Positions 17,026 through 27,100 of a DNA stretch of 64,000 bases are shown one piece after another. The translations under genes were made by a program, and so were the position numbers. How positions within the stretch are numbered: position 1 is the first letter of the stretch; each line of letters starts with the position of its first letter. The notes below the pieces were generated by a model that searched no databases, was not told the DNA's origin, and saw only the letters and a list, made by a program, of their open reading frames with translations. The stretch spans positions 349,845 to 413,844 of the forward strand of contig NZ_FNAN01000005.1 in the NCBI RefSeq assembly GCF_900101885.1, given 5' to 3'. This DNA comes from Dyadobacter soli. GTDB lineage: Bacteria > Bacteroidota > Bacteroidia > Cytophagales > Spirosomataceae.

Positions 17026-18621
17026 ATGGCTGAAATTGAAATAAAAGTACCGCCCGTTGGCGAGTCGATTACCGAGGTTACGATAGGAAACTGGTTCAAA
17101 AATGATGGCGATTTTGTAAAGATGGACGAAGTGATCTGCGGGCTGGATTCGGACAAAGCGACATTTGAACTCACCGCGGAAGCAGAAGGGATATTGCATA
17201 TTAAAGCCCAGGAAGGCGATACACTCAATATCGGCGACCTGATCGCGACTATCGACGCGGCCAATGGCGCTGCTCCGAAAGAAACGGCTCCGAAGGCGGA
17301 AGCTGCGGCTCCGGCTGCTGCGGCAACCCCAGCTGCTGAGCCAGCAAAAGTGGAAGCTCCTGCCCCTACGGCGGCTCCTGCGGCAGTGTCCACTGGAGCA
17401 ACCAGCCAGGTTTATGAAATGAAAGTTCCGGCCGTAGGAGAGTCTATCAGCGAAGTGACCATTGCTTCTTGGAGCAAAAAAGATGGTGACTACGTGGCTG
17501 TGGACGAAATCCTGTGCGAACTGGAATCTGATAAGGCAACATTCGAACTCCCGGCAGAAGCTGCGGGTATATTGACGATCGTAGGGAAAGAAGGCGACAC
17601 GCTGTCGATCGGTGCGGTTATCTGCACGATTGCGGTAACTGCCGGAGCACCTGCGGCTGCACCAGCACAGGCAAATGCCCCTGCGGCTGCGGCACCTGCT
17701 GGCGACAAAGCTTACAGCGAGAAACACGCTTCCCCGGTGGCTGCGAAAATCCTTGCAGAAAAGGGAATCGATCCGAAAGACGTGAACGGTTCAGGCTCGG
17801 GAGGCAAAATTATGAAAGACGATGCTTTGAAAGCTGAGAAGGCAGCTCCGGCTACGGCTCCCGCAACTGCGAAACCTGCTGCTGCTTCGGCCCCTGCGGC
17901 TGCACCAGCTCCTGCTGGCGCGCGTGCATCGCGTCGCGAAAAAATGTCGTCGTTGCGTAAAACGATCGCACGTCGTTTGGTGGCAGTGAAAAATGAAACG
18001 GCCATGCTCACCACTTTCAACGAGGTGGACATGAAGCCGGTGATGGATCTGCGTTCCAAATTCAAGGATAAATTCAAAGAAAAACACGAAGTAGGACTTG
18101 GTTTCATGTCGTTCTTCGTGAAGGCGGTAACCGTGGCGTTGAAGGACTTCCCGGTAATCAATGCCCAGATCGATGGCGATGAGCTCGTTTACAACGATTT
18201 CGCTGATATTTCGGTGGCTGTTTCAACACCTCGCGGACTGGTAGTACCGGTTATCCGTAATGCTGAAACGCTGTCATTTGCGGCAATCGAGAAAGAAATC
18301 GTTCGTTTGGCGATTCGTGCGCGTGATGGTAAACTTGGCCTGGACGAAATGTCGGGTGGTACCTTCACGATTACCAATGGCGGTACATTCGGGTCAATGA
18401 TGTCAACACCGATTATCAATGCACCGCAATCGGCTATCCTCGGTATGCACAATATCGTAGAGCGCCCGGTGGTAGTGGACGGCCAGATCGTCGTTCGTCC
18501 GATCATGTACGTGGCGTTGTCGTACGACCACCGCACGATAGACGGTAAGGATTCGGTAAGCTTCCTCGTTCGCGTGAAGCAGCTGCTCGAAGATCCGATG
18601 CGTCTGTTACTGGATATGTAA
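17026..18621 (+). CDS. sucB: Dihydrolipoyl succinyltransferase (E2) with two lipoyl domains
   Basis: 531 residues. Two lipoyl domains are present: residues 1-80 (lipoyl Lys in DSDKATFEL) and about 128-205 (ESDKATFEL), each followed by a long Ala/Pro linker. A peripheral subunit-binding domain follows at about 235-270 ([20 protein letters not shown]). The catalytic domain runs from about 300 and holds the active-site [12 protein letters not shown] near the C-terminus. It is the core of the 2-oxoglutarate dehydrogenase complex. Many bacterial SucB proteins have one lipoyl domain, so the doubled arrangement and extra length are notable. A strong terminator follows. Confidence 0.95.
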   Translation: MAEIEIKVPPVGESITEVTIGNWFKNDGDFVKMDEVICGLDSDKATFELTAEAEGILHIKAQEGDTLNIGDLIATIDAANGAAPKETAPKAEAAAPAAAATPAAEPAKVEAPAPTAAPAAVSTGATSQVYEMKVPAVGESISEVTIASWSKKDGDYVAVDEILCELESDKATFELPAEAAGILTIVGKEGDTLSIGAVICTIAVTAGAPAAAPAQANAPAAAAPAGDKAYSEKHASPVAAKILAEKGIDPKDVNGSGSGGKIMKDDALKAEKAAPATAPATAKPAAASAPAAAPAPAGARASRREKMSSLRKTIARRLVAVKNETAMLTTFNEVDMKPVMDLRSKFKDKFKEKHEVGLGFMSFFVKAVTVALKDFPVINAQIDGDELVYNDFADISVAVSTPRGLVVPVIRNAETLSFAAIEKEIVRLAIRARDGKLGLDEMSGGTFTITNGGTFGSMMSTPIINAPQSAILGMHNIVERPVVVDGQIVVRPIMYVALSYDHRTIDGKDSVSFLVRVKQLLEDPMRLLLDM

Positions 18622-18645
18622 TATTATCATTTCGGAAAAATAGAT

Positions 18646-18682
18646 AACAGAGCAGGCCCGGGTTTCCGGGCTTGTTCTGTTT
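18646..18682. terminator. Terminator between sucB and the MazG-like gene
   Basis: Strong stem aacagagcaggcccgg / ccgggcttgttctgtt with a 3-nt loop, in a convergent intergenic gap. The U-tract is short on both sides, but the stem is long. Confidence 0.65.
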
Positions 18683-18687
18683 ACGGG

Positions 18688-19014
18688 CTATTGCAGCTTC
18701 TCGTTCTGCTTGTGGCGGTCCTTATCCCGGTCGGTTTTCTTGGCCAGGTTCTTTTCGAATGCCTCGGTAAGGTTAATGCCCGTCTGGTTGGCGAGGCATA
18801 TCAATACCCAAAGCACATCGGCCATTTCATCGCCCAGATCTTTTCCCAAATCCGACTTTTTAAACGACTGATCCCCGTACGTACGCGCCATAATGCGCGC
18901 GAGCTCGCCTACCTCCTCGGTAAGGATCGTCATGTTGGTCAGTTCCGAGAAATAGCGTACGCCGTAAGTTTTGATCCACTGATCGACTTGTCCTTGTGCT
19001 TCCTGAATGGTCAT
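18688..19014 (-). CDS. MazG-like nucleotide pyrophosphohydrolase
   Basis: 108 residues from the ATG at 19014 (MTIQEAQGQVDQW). Metal-binding acidic motifs EEVGELAR and DEMADVLW are the E-x2-E and E-x2-D signatures of the all-alpha NTP-pyrophosphohydrolase family, here of the short single-domain type. It would hydrolyse (d)NTPs to monophosphates, possibly house-cleaning non-canonical nucleotides. An open frame continues 40 codons upstream, but those codons come from intergenic repeats and look like no protein, so they are excluded. The C-terminus is Lys/Asp-rich. Confidence 0.88.
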   Translation of the reverse strand: MTIQEAQGQVDQWIKTYGVRYFSELTNMTILTEEVGELARIMARTYGDQSFKKSDLGKDLGDEMADVLWVLICLANQTGINLTEAFEKNLAKKTDRDKDRHKQNEKLQ

Positions 19015-19030
19015 GGTTAGTTTTGAATGA

Positions 19031-19096
19031 GCCGCCGTGGAACGGGGAACAAGCCGCCGCGGAACGGGAATGATTGAATGATTGAATGATTGAATG
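19031..19096. repeat. GC-rich direct repeat and 8-nt tandem repeat
   Basis: Two copies of gccgccgyggaacggg at 19031 and 19053, then 3.4 copies of the 8-mer atgattga at 19070-19096, then another gccgtgga fragment. They fill the 120-nt gap between dtd and the MazG-like gene and leave the frame of the latter open upstream. Confidence 0.7.
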
Positions 19097-19134
19097 CGCC
19101 GTGGAGTTGGGATGAGCGGATTACATAATGTCAT

Positions 19135-19587
19135 TCAGATCCTGTTTTTTGAGTCTATGACGATGGTGACTGGGCCGTCGTTAAGCAAAGATACCTTCAT
19201 ATCCGCGCCGAATTCTCCTGTCTGAATCGGCTTTCCTAACTCCTGGCCGAGGAACTCGACCATCTTTTCATACATCGGGATGGCGATGTTCGGCTTGGCC
19301 GCTTCGATGAAGGAAGGCCGGTTGCCTTTTTTAGTACTTGCGTGCAAGGTAAACTGGCTGATCACCAGAATGTCCCCGTTGACTGTCTTCAAATCCAGGT
19401 TCATTTTACCTTCTTCATCATTGAATACCCGCAGGCCTACAATCTTCTTGCCGAGCCATTCTATATCTTCCGGCAGATCGGAATGGGTCACGCCGAGCAG
19501 TACCATAAAGCCCGTCTTGATTTCCCCTTTCACCTTCCCATCAATGGTCACCGAAGCGCTGCTGACGCGCTGGATTACTGCAATCAT
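19135..19587 (-). CDS. dtd: D-aminoacyl-tRNA deacylase
   Basis: 150 residues, the typical Dtd length. MIAVIQRVSSASVTIDGK opens the protein, the active-site SQFTL segment is near residue 80, and the C-terminal NDGPVTIVIDS corresponds to the Gly-cisPro-type signature of the family (usually NGPVT; here DGPVT). The enzyme removes D-amino acids, and glycine from mischarged tRNAAla, protecting translation. It is followed downstream by the MazG-like gene on the same strand. Confidence 0.94.
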   Translation of the reverse strand: MIAVIQRVSSASVTIDGKVKGEIKTGFMVLLGVTHSDLPEDIEWLGKKIVGLRVFNDEEGKMNLDLKTVNGDILVISQFTLHASTKKGNRPSFIEAAKPNIAIPMYEKMVEFLGQELGKPIQTGEFGADMKVSLLNDGPVTIVIDSKNRI

Positions 19588-19762
19588 GTTAATCGTGTAT
19601 TGATTTTGAGTGCGGCAAAAGTAAGGGTAATCTTTGAAAATGGGCTGAATGATGGGTGAAAAGCCGATGGTTCAGTGCGGTCGACCGTTCGAATCTGCGA
19701 TTAGAGAAGGTAACTGCTGTGTATTTAAATTGAAAAAAACAATCAATGCAGACCTCTAACAG

Positions 19763-20203
19763 ATGGACCACCCTAACTATGAATTTATATATTCTGACGA
19801 ACACAATCTTTATTCGTTCATTAGTAAAGGCACGAAAGGCTACTTTATTAAACTTGTTCAATACCAAGCGTTGAAAGCTAATCTGTACAATCTTGCTTTT
19901 GGAGACTGGTCTCCGGCTATTGGTGGAATAGATGATAAAGCTGTAACCGACAATGGTGATATGGAAATGGTGATATCGACAGTTGTACAAATTACCAAAG
20001 CTTTCTTGCGCGCTAACCCGGGAGTTTCCGTTCAATTCAGGGGCAGCACATCGGCGAGAACGAGATTGTATCAAATTGTCCTAAACACTAATTATCACGT
20101 GATAAGTCAGCAGTTTGAAATACTTGGCCTCTTAAATGGGAAGTGGCACAAATTCGAAAAAAATGTAAATTATGAAGTATTCCTCGTTTCAGAATTGTTA
20201 TAA
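19763..20203 (+). CDS. DUF6934-like protein, function unknown
   Basis: 146 residues, no signal peptide or membrane segment. The stretches YNLAFGDWSPAIGGIDDKA, NGDMEMVISTVV and GSTSARTRLYQIVL match the conserved pattern I recall for the Bacteroidota family DUF6934; that assignment is from memory. Codons are visibly more AT-rich than those of neighbouring genes, suggesting a mobile or recently acquired unit. A 55-residue ORF follows 20 nt downstream, as in a two-gene operon. The pair lies alone between dtd and sdaA. A role as one half of a toxin-antitoxin or stress pair is speculation. Confidence 0.8.
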   Translation: MDHPNYEFIYSDEHNLYSFISKGTKGYFIKLVQYQALKANLYNLAFGDWSPAIGGIDDKAVTDNGDMEMVISTVVQITKAFLRANPGVSVQFRGSTSARTRLYQIVLNTNYHVISQQFEILGLLNGKWHKFEKNVNYEVFLVSELL

Positions 20204-20223
20204 TTTTACAAATCTTAAAAATT

Positions 20224-20391
20224 ATGAAAGAGCATTCTAATAATCCCAAGGGCAGGAAGTATAATGGTGAAACTCCGAACCTCAACGAGTTGCAAGGTAT
20301 CGACTTGTTTCCCAAAAAAACAGCCAAGGCAAGGGAGATTCTTGCCAAATACCCCGTCCCAGAGCATTTATTAAAGCGTAGCAAGTCGTAG
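20224..20391 (+). CDS. Small 55-residue partner protein
   Basis: ATG at 20224 to TAG at 20391. The product begins MKEHSNNPKGRKYNGE and ends LLKRSKS; it is strongly basic and likely disordered at both ends, with one predicted helix (KKTAKAREILAKY). It begins 20 nt after the DUF6934-like gene and ends 21 nt before sdaA, so co-transcription with the former is likely. I do not recognise the family beyond its association with the upstream gene. Confidence 0.65.
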   Translation: MKEHSNNPKGRKYNGETPNLNELQGIDLFPKKTAKAREILAKYPVPEHLLKRSKS

Positions 20392-20412
20392 TACTGCGTC
20401 TATCCCCACCCA

Positions 20413-21840
20413 ATGACATCAGAACGCATTTCCGTTTTCGACATTTTCAAGATAGGCATCGGCCCGTCCAGTTCGCATACCCTTGGCCCTTGGCGGGCGG
20501 CGCAGCAGTTTTTGGGTACGGTGAAAGAAAAGGGACTACTGCAAAACGTCGAAAATGTAACTGTACACCTTTACGGGTCTCTGGCCAAAACGGGCAAGGG
20601 GCATGGTACCGACATTGCGGTGATACTCGGTCTGAGCGGCTATGATCCGGTGACGATCGAAACGAGTTCCATCGATCGCATTCTCGCCGATATAGCGGCA
20701 AGTGAGACGATTTGCTTGCATGGAGAAATGCAGGTTCATTTTAATCCCAAAACAGATGTAGTGTTCCACAAAACGGAGTCGTTGCCGTTTCACCCGAATG
20801 GGGTGGCATTTACGGCTGGCTGTGGGGACGGAAAGGTGCTGGAAGAGACTTATTACTCGATCGGCGGCGGTTTTGTGATACAGGAGGGCCCGGAGGCCGA
20901 GGCTAATGCTGCATCTGCGGAAATTCCTTATCCGGTCGATAACGCTTCGGATTTGCTGGAATGGCACCGCGTTACTGGCAAGGCAATTTGGGAAATAGTG
21001 CTGGAAAATGAGTGGGTTTGGAGAAACGATGCGGCGATACGGAAGGATTTGCTAAATATCTGGCGGGTAATGCAGGACAGTATTTTCCTGGGTTGTCAGC
21101 ATAAGGGTGTGTTGCCGGGTGGACTGAACGTCCAGCGGAGAGCAGCCGAATTGAACCAGAAACTATTAAAAGGTCACGCCTGTGCAGGCTGCGACGAATG
21201 GATCGAACTGATCCGAAACAGCGGCTCGGGTTTTAACTATACCCTGGATTGGGTCAGCTGCTTCGCATTAGCGGTGAATGAGCAGAATGCTTCTTATAGT
21301 CGCGTGGTTACGGCTCCTACCAATGGTGCGGCCGGCGTGATCCCGGCGGTGCTTCAATTTTATATGACCTTCTGCGGCGGTACGGAAGAGGATGTTTTCA
21401 GGTTTTTGCTGACGGCGGGCGAGATCGGGAGCATTTTTAAAAAAGGCGCGACTATTTCAGCTGCTATGGGCGGTTGCCAGGCGGAGATAGGCGTGTCGTC
21501 GGCAATGGCTGCGGCCGGGTTGGCACAGGTTTCGGGTGGAACGGTGGAGCAATGCCTGATGGCTGCTGAAATTGCCATGGAGCATCACCTCGGACTTACT
21601 TGCGATCCGGTGGCCGGATTGGTCCAGATCCCGTGCATTGAGCGCAACACAATGGGCGCAATCAAGGCCATTACCGCTTCTCAACTTGCATTGCAAAGTA
21701 ACCCTGAGAATGCGAAGGTTTCGCTGGATAATGTGGTGAAAACAATGTGGCAGACCGCCTTGGACATGAACAACCGGTATAAGGAAACTTCCGAAGGCGG
21801 GCTCGCTGTCAATATCCCGATCAGTCTGAGCGAGTGCTAG
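20413..21840 (+). CDS. sdaA: L-serine ammonia-lyase, single-chain iron-sulfur type
   Basis: 475 residues. The N-terminal beta domain opens [20 protein letters not shown], the signature of the serine dehydratase beta chain; the alpha domain from about residue 190 carries the 4Fe-4S cysteines, including [17 protein letters not shown] near residue 400. It deaminates L-serine to pyruvate and ammonia. The ATG at 20413 is preferred because the next codons give the standard N-terminus. It converges with mgtE across only 20 nt. Confidence 0.95.
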   Translation: MTSERISVFDIFKIGIGPSSSHTLGPWRAAQQFLGTVKEKGLLQNVENVTVHLYGSLAKTGKGHGTDIAVILGLSGYDPVTIETSSIDRILADIAASETICLHGEMQVHFNPKTDVVFHKTESLPFHPNGVAFTAGCGDGKVLEETYYSIGGGFVIQEGPEAEANAASAEIPYPVDNASDLLEWHRVTGKAIWEIVLENEWVWRNDAAIRKDLLNIWRVMQDSIFLGCQHKGVLPGGLNVQRRAAELNQKLLKGHACAGCDEWIELIRNSGSGFNYTLDWVSCFALAVNEQNASYSRVVTAPTNGAAGVIPAVLQFYMTFCGGTEEDVFRFLLTAGEIGSIFKKGATISAAMGGCQAEIGVSSAMAAAGLAQVSGGTVEQCLMAAEIAMEHHLGLTCDPVAGLVQIPCIERNTMGAIKAITASQLALQSNPENAKVSLDNVVKTMWQTALDMNNRYKETSEGGLAVNIPISLSEC

Positions 21841-21860
21841 ACTGGTTAAGCTTGTCGGCG

Positions 21861-23213
21861 CTACAATTTCAGTAATAAATGCGCCAGTCCGAAATACACC
21901 CCATAACCGATAAGGTCATTGGCAGTAGTAATAAAAGGCCCGGAGGCTACCGCCGGGTTAATACCGATTTTTTCCAGTAAAATGGGTGTCAAAGTGCCCA
22001 TAAAGGAAGCAAGAAATACTACTGACATTAAAGCAGTTGATACAACCAGTGCCAGTTGTAATTCATTCCCAATCAGCATATTAAATCCAAATACGATAGC
22101 GCTGATAATGATCCCGTTAATGAATGCCACGGCAAACATCCTGATCAGACGCTGGCCTAATGTGGTATCTATACCCGTCTTGTCCGCAAGGCCTTGGAGG
22201 ATAATGGACGACGTCTGAATCCCTACATTCCCGCCGGTTGAACCAATAATAGGAATAAATGCAGCCATAGCAGGGATGATTTTCAGGTCACCTTCAAAAA
22301 AGCTGATAAACTTCGCAGCGAGAATTCCACCCATCATACCCACAAGCAGCCACGGCAAACGCGCCTTGGTTTGTTGCCAGATGCTATCATCTTCCTCGAC
22401 GTCCCCGGTAATACCCGCCATCGCGAGGGTATCCGAACTCGCCTGGTCGGTGATCACATCCACGATATCATCGATCGTAATGCGGCCGAGAAGTTTGCCC
22501 TGTACATTCACCACCGGCAATGCGTCGAGGTCATAGCGCCGCATGAGCTCGGCTACTTCTTCGGCCGGACGGTAGGTTTCCACGAAAATGACGTCTTTAT
22601 CGTACAGGCTTTCGATTTTGGTGTTTTTGTGCGCGAGAACGATCTTTTTGAGCGAAAGAATACCCAGTAGTTTACCAAAATCATCAACTACATACACCGC
22701 ATACACTTTCTCGACATCCTCGGCCTGCGTCCGTAGCTCCTCAATGCATTGGTTCACAGTCCAGTTCACATTGGCTTTGACGAGCTCTTTCTGCATCAGA
22801 CCGCCCGCTACGTCCTCGTCGTAATGCAGCAAATCGAGGATAAAACGTGCCTGTTCGCGGTCTTCGAGCAATGCGATTACTTCTTCGCGCAGGCGGATCG
22901 GCTGCTCTTTCAGCAAATCCACGGCGTCATCGGAATCGAACAGGTTGACGAACTTCGATATTTCCTCCGACGTAAATGCTTTCAGGAAGTTGCGACGTTC
23001 GTCCCGGTCCATGTCGGCCAGGATCGCCGCGCCGGTTTCGATATTCAGCTGGCTGATCAGGAACTTGGCGCTTTCCGTTTCCAGCTCGTACAGCAAGCTG
23101 GTGATGTCGGCCGGAAAGAGGTTCTCCATTTCCGACCGAATGGCCGAAGAGTCCTCTTTTTCAATCAGTTCCTGAATGTGGTCTACGTATAGCTGGGTTA
23201 ATTCGAACGTCAT
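21861..23213 (-). CDS. mgtE: Magnesium transporter MgtE
   Basis: 450 residues, standard for MgtE. The N-terminal superhelical domain (about 5-135, with LADMDRDERRNFLKAF) is followed by a CBS pair (about 140-260) that gates the channel on cytoplasmic Mg2+. The C-terminal membrane domain has five helices, including GSTGGNVGIQTSSIILQGLA near residue 330, and a conserved Asn/Pro-rich loop before the last helix. It mediates Mg2+ uptake at the inner membrane. It is followed upstream on the same strand by rsmA at a gap of 67 nt. Confidence 0.95.
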   Translation of the reverse strand: MTFELTQLYVDHIQELIEKEDSSAIRSEMENLFPADITSLLYELETESAKFLISQLNIETGAAILADMDRDERRNFLKAFTSEEISKFVNLFDSDDAVDLLKEQPIRLREEVIALLEDREQARFILDLLHYDEDVAGGLMQKELVKANVNWTVNQCIEELRTQAEDVEKVYAVYVVDDFGKLLGILSLKKIVLAHKNTKIESLYDKDVIFVETYRPAEEVAELMRRYDLDALPVVNVQGKLLGRITIDDIVDVITDQASSDTLAMAGITGDVEEDDSIWQQTKARLPWLLVGMMGGILAAKFISFFEGDLKIIPAMAAFIPIIGSTGGNVGIQTSSIILQGLADKTGIDTTLGQRLIRMFAVAFINGIIISAIVFGFNMLIGNELQLALVVSTALMSVVFLASFMGTLTPILLEKIGINPAVASGPFITTANDLIGYGVYFGLAHLLLKL

Positions 23214-23280
23214 CGTAATCGAGCTTTTAGCGATTGGCGAAATGCTTATAGCTTACTTAATATACTGCCTGAGAGCGGGT

Positions 23281-24081
23281 TTAGTTCGCTGCCTGCGCAT
23301 TTTGGGCGAGGAGCGTCAACGTAACGAATTCCTGAACGCTCAATTGTTCAGCCCGCTTGTTGAGCAAAGGGTGATCCGGTATTTCGCCTACCGGTTTGAG
23401 GGCATTGCGCAGGGTTTTGCGTCGCTGGTTGAATGCAGTTTTAACCACTCTGAAAAATAGTTTTTCATCACATTCCAATGCCGCCACCGCATTCCGGCGC
23501 AGCCGTATCACACCCGATTGCACTTTCGGCGGCGGGTCAAACGCGCCCGGAGGCACGGATACGAGGTAATCGATGTCATAAAATGCCTGCAATAGCACGC
23601 TCAGAATGCCATAATCCTTGTTTCCGGGAGGCGATGCAATGCGTTGTGCCACTTCTTTTTGCAGCATACACACGATCTCCGGAATGCGGTCACGGATTTC
23701 GAGTGCGCGGAAAAATATCTGCGACGAAATGTTGTAAGGGAAATTCCCGATGATCGCGAACTTGTCCGCGAAATAGTCGTTTGGATTGAATTTCAGGAAA
23801 TCACCTGCGATAATGCGCGGCGCCAGGTCCGGGTAATGCTTTTCAAGATAGGCGACAGACTCGGTGTCGATCTCGATGACGTGGGTGGTAAAAGTAGTTT
23901 TGGGTAAAAGAAATTGGGTGAGTACGCCCATACCCGGCCCGATTTCGAGGACGCGGTCGTAGCCACCGTGGCCGGACAGTCCGTCGACGATGCGTTGGGC
24001 AATATTCAAATCTTTCAGAAAGTGCTGGCCCAGATGCTTTTTGGCCCGCACTTTGGTATCATCCGGTTTTTTATAATTCAT
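23281..24081 (-). CDS. rsmA: 16S rRNA dimethyladenosine transferase RsmA/KsgA
   Basis: 266 residues from the ATG at 24081; a GTG two codons earlier is possible. The start [11 protein letters not shown] is the family hallmark, the SAM motif is [12 protein letters not shown], and the catalytic NFPYNIS equals the usual NLPYNIS. It dimethylates two adjacent adenines near the 3' end of 16S rRNA during ribosome maturation. A TAnnTTTG-like box sits within 20 nt of the ATG on the minus strand (24092-24099), implying a very short leader. Confidence 0.95.
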   Translation of the reverse strand: MNYKKPDDTKVRAKKHLGQHFLKDLNIAQRIVDGLSGHGGYDRVLEIGPGMGVLTQFLLPKTTFTTHVIEIDTESVAYLEKHYPDLAPRIIAGDFLKFNPNDYFADKFAIIGNFPYNISSQIFFRALEIRDRIPEIVCMLQKEVAQRIASPPGNKDYGILSVLLQAFYDIDYLVSVPPGAFDPPPKVQSGVIRLRRNAVAALECDEKLFFRVVKTAFNQRRKTLRNALKPVGEIPDHPLLNKRAEQLSVQEFVTLTLLAQNAQAAN

Positions 24082-24169
24082 TTTCACAAGTCAAAATTAC
24101 GTCTTAATTCGTAGATTTAACGAATAAAGAATTGGAAGGAAACTTAAAAGTGCGATTGTACCGGGACTC

Positions 24170-27100
24170 ATGGAACTGATTTTATCCCAAACCGACTGGC
24201 AGACTATTCACCACACACTCCAACATTTAAACCTGATCGGCATCACCTTTTCGCCGGATTTCACCATCCGCAGCGTAAGCCCGCACGCCCTCATGAAAAC
24301 GGGCTGGCACGAGTCGGATCTGATCGGTTTTAGTATTTTCGACAAGCTGATCCCGAAAGAAGAGGAACACGAGGTAAGGCAAATGCTCGAAGAGGGTATT
24401 CAGGGAAAACGCAAGCTCGAACAGCGTGAAGTGCCATTTCTGGCTCAGAAGGGAACGTTACGGACATTCTCCATTAACTCGGTGCTGATGCACCAGGAAA
24501 ATGGGGATGTAGAATGCATTACACTCGTAGGCGACGACATTACCCGGCGCCGGAGAATGGAATCCGCCATTGCCAAATCCAATTCGCAGTTGCAGGATCT
24601 GGTGGATAATACCAGCGATTTGATCCAGCTCGTCGCGATCGACGGCAAATTCATATTTGTGAACAAAGCCTGGCGCGAGGTGCTCGGTTATGGGCTGGAC
24701 GAGATCGCTTCGATGCGGATGGAAGATATTCTGCACCCGCAGCACAAGGAAGAGGCCCTCGAACAGCTCAAACGGATCGAGCAGGGCATTGCCAATCCGA
24801 GCTTCGAGGCGGTTTTCATGAACCGCGACGGGAAAAAGGTATTTGTAGCAGGTAGTGTGAACTGCCGTTTCGATAATGGCAAACCGACCGCATTTCGCTG
24901 CATTTTAAATGATTTTACAGAAAAGATAAGGGCTGAAAAAGCGCAGAACCTGTATTACAGCATTGCCAACTGGACGGTCAATACCCAAAACCTCGACGAA
25001 TTTTATCACGGTATTCATGACGAACTGGGCAAGATCATCGATGTAAGGAACTTCTTCATTGCATTGTACGACCCGAGCAAAAGCTTCATTTACTTTCCCT
25101 ATTATGTAGATCAGTATTTCAAAGGGAATGTACGGTTTACCAAACGGAAACTGGGTAACGGTCTGACGGAATATGCGATCGCTTCGAACAAGCCGCTTTT
25201 TCTCTCCGATACGGACATTGAAAAGCTGGCCAAAACGAACAGCCTGTATCTCTACGGCGTCACGCCCAAGGTGCTTCTGTGCGTGCCCCTGCGTATAGGC
25301 GACCGGGTGACCGGGATTATCGGGGTGAAATCTTACGACGACCCCAATATGTTCGACACGCGCGACCTCGAATTGCTGGAATTCATTTCCGGGCAGGTGG
25401 CGATGGCGATTGCCCGCAAGCAAAGCGAGGAGGAGCTAAGCAAATACCTCGCACGCTTGAATGCGATTTTCGATAGCAGCTCGCATTTGATTTGGTCGGT
25501 GAATAAATCACTGCAACTCACTTCGTTTAACCGGAACTACGCGGATCTGATTCATAATCAGCTCGGTGTACGTCCGTCGCTGCAATCCAGCGCGGAGAAA
25601 TTCGGGTGGCGGATGGTTGGTAACAGCAACCGCCGGACGCTCGAAACCAAATACCGGCAGGCGTTGCGTGGCGAGCCACAGTATTTCGAGTTCAAGATCG
25701 ACCGGAAAGACGCGGGAGAAATGTGGCTGGAATTTTACCTGAACCCGATCCATTATGCCGACGGCGTGATCGAGGAGGTATCTGGTATTGCACGCGACAT
25801 TACCCGCCGGAAAGAGGCCGAGCTCTCTCTAAGGCACAGCGAGGAGCTTTTCAGGGGTATTTTTGAAAACTTGCAGGACATTTATTGCCGTATTAACCGC
25901 ATGGGCGAGATCACGATGATCAGCCAGTCGGTATTGAAACGGCTCGGATATTTACCGGGTGAGGTGATCGGGCATAAGATTACCGAGTTTTTTGCGGATA
26001 AAAAGCGCATTCACTCCGCGCTGATCCGGCTTCGGAAAACCAAAAGTCTGCGCAACTTCGAGATTACCATGTACCGGAAAGACGGTACCGAGCGTCAGTT
26101 TATGATCAATATGCTGATGTTTACCAACGACAAAGGTAAACCGACCGAAGTAGCCGTGCTCGCCCGCGACATTACCGAGTTGAAACGCAACGAGTTGGAG
26201 CTTCTGAAAGCTAAGGAACATGCAGAGCGCTCGCTGAAAGTGAAGGAAGGATTTTTAGCCAACATGAGCCACGAAATCCGCACACCGATGAACGGGGTGA
26301 TCGGGATGATCGATTTGCTCGGCGAGACACCTTTGAATGTGGAACAAAAGGATTACGTGCTCACAATCAAGCGGTCGTCGGAAACGCTGCTGAACATTTT
26401 GAACGACATTCTTGACCTTTCCAAAATAGAGGCGGGCAAAATGGAGTTGCACGAGGCGCCGATCGCGGTAGAGGAATTGCTGCTCAAACTGGTTTCGCTT
26501 TTTGGTCAAACAGCTAAAAGCAAAGGAAATACGCTTTCGTATCATATTGCGCCGGATATTCCGAAGTTCATCATTGCGGACCAGACGAGGTTGCTGCAAA
26601 TTATGTCCAACCTGACATCCAATGCATTGAAATTCACCGAGAATGGCTCGGTAAAGGTGTTTCTCACATTGGAGAAAAAAGAAGGATTATTTCATAAGAT
26701 AAAAGTGGAAGTGCAGGATTCCGGGATCGGGATCAGCGCGACCGACAAGCAGATTTTGTTTACCTCATTTACCCAACTCGACAACTCTTCACGGAAGTCG
26801 TTTGGCGGTACGGGCCTCGGACTCGCCATTTCCAAACAGCTTTGTGCATTAATGAATGGGGAAATAGGCGTCGAATCGACGCTCGGGGAGGGTAGTACCT
26901 TCTGGTTTACATTTGAAACAAAGGAAACATCGATAGCACAGGTCAGCACGATCATTCAGCAGGAAGATACGCCGATCGAGGACGTATTCGCCGACTACCA
27001 CCCGTCGATCCTGCTCGTCGACGACAATGCGGTGAACCGGAAGGTTGCGAACGAAATTCTCAAAAAATCGGGTTGTGAAACGGATCTCGCCGAAAGTGGT

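Noticed and set aside
19015-19134. N-terminal extension of the MazG-like protein
   Set aside because: These codons are built from simple repeats and lack any protein-like conservation pattern.
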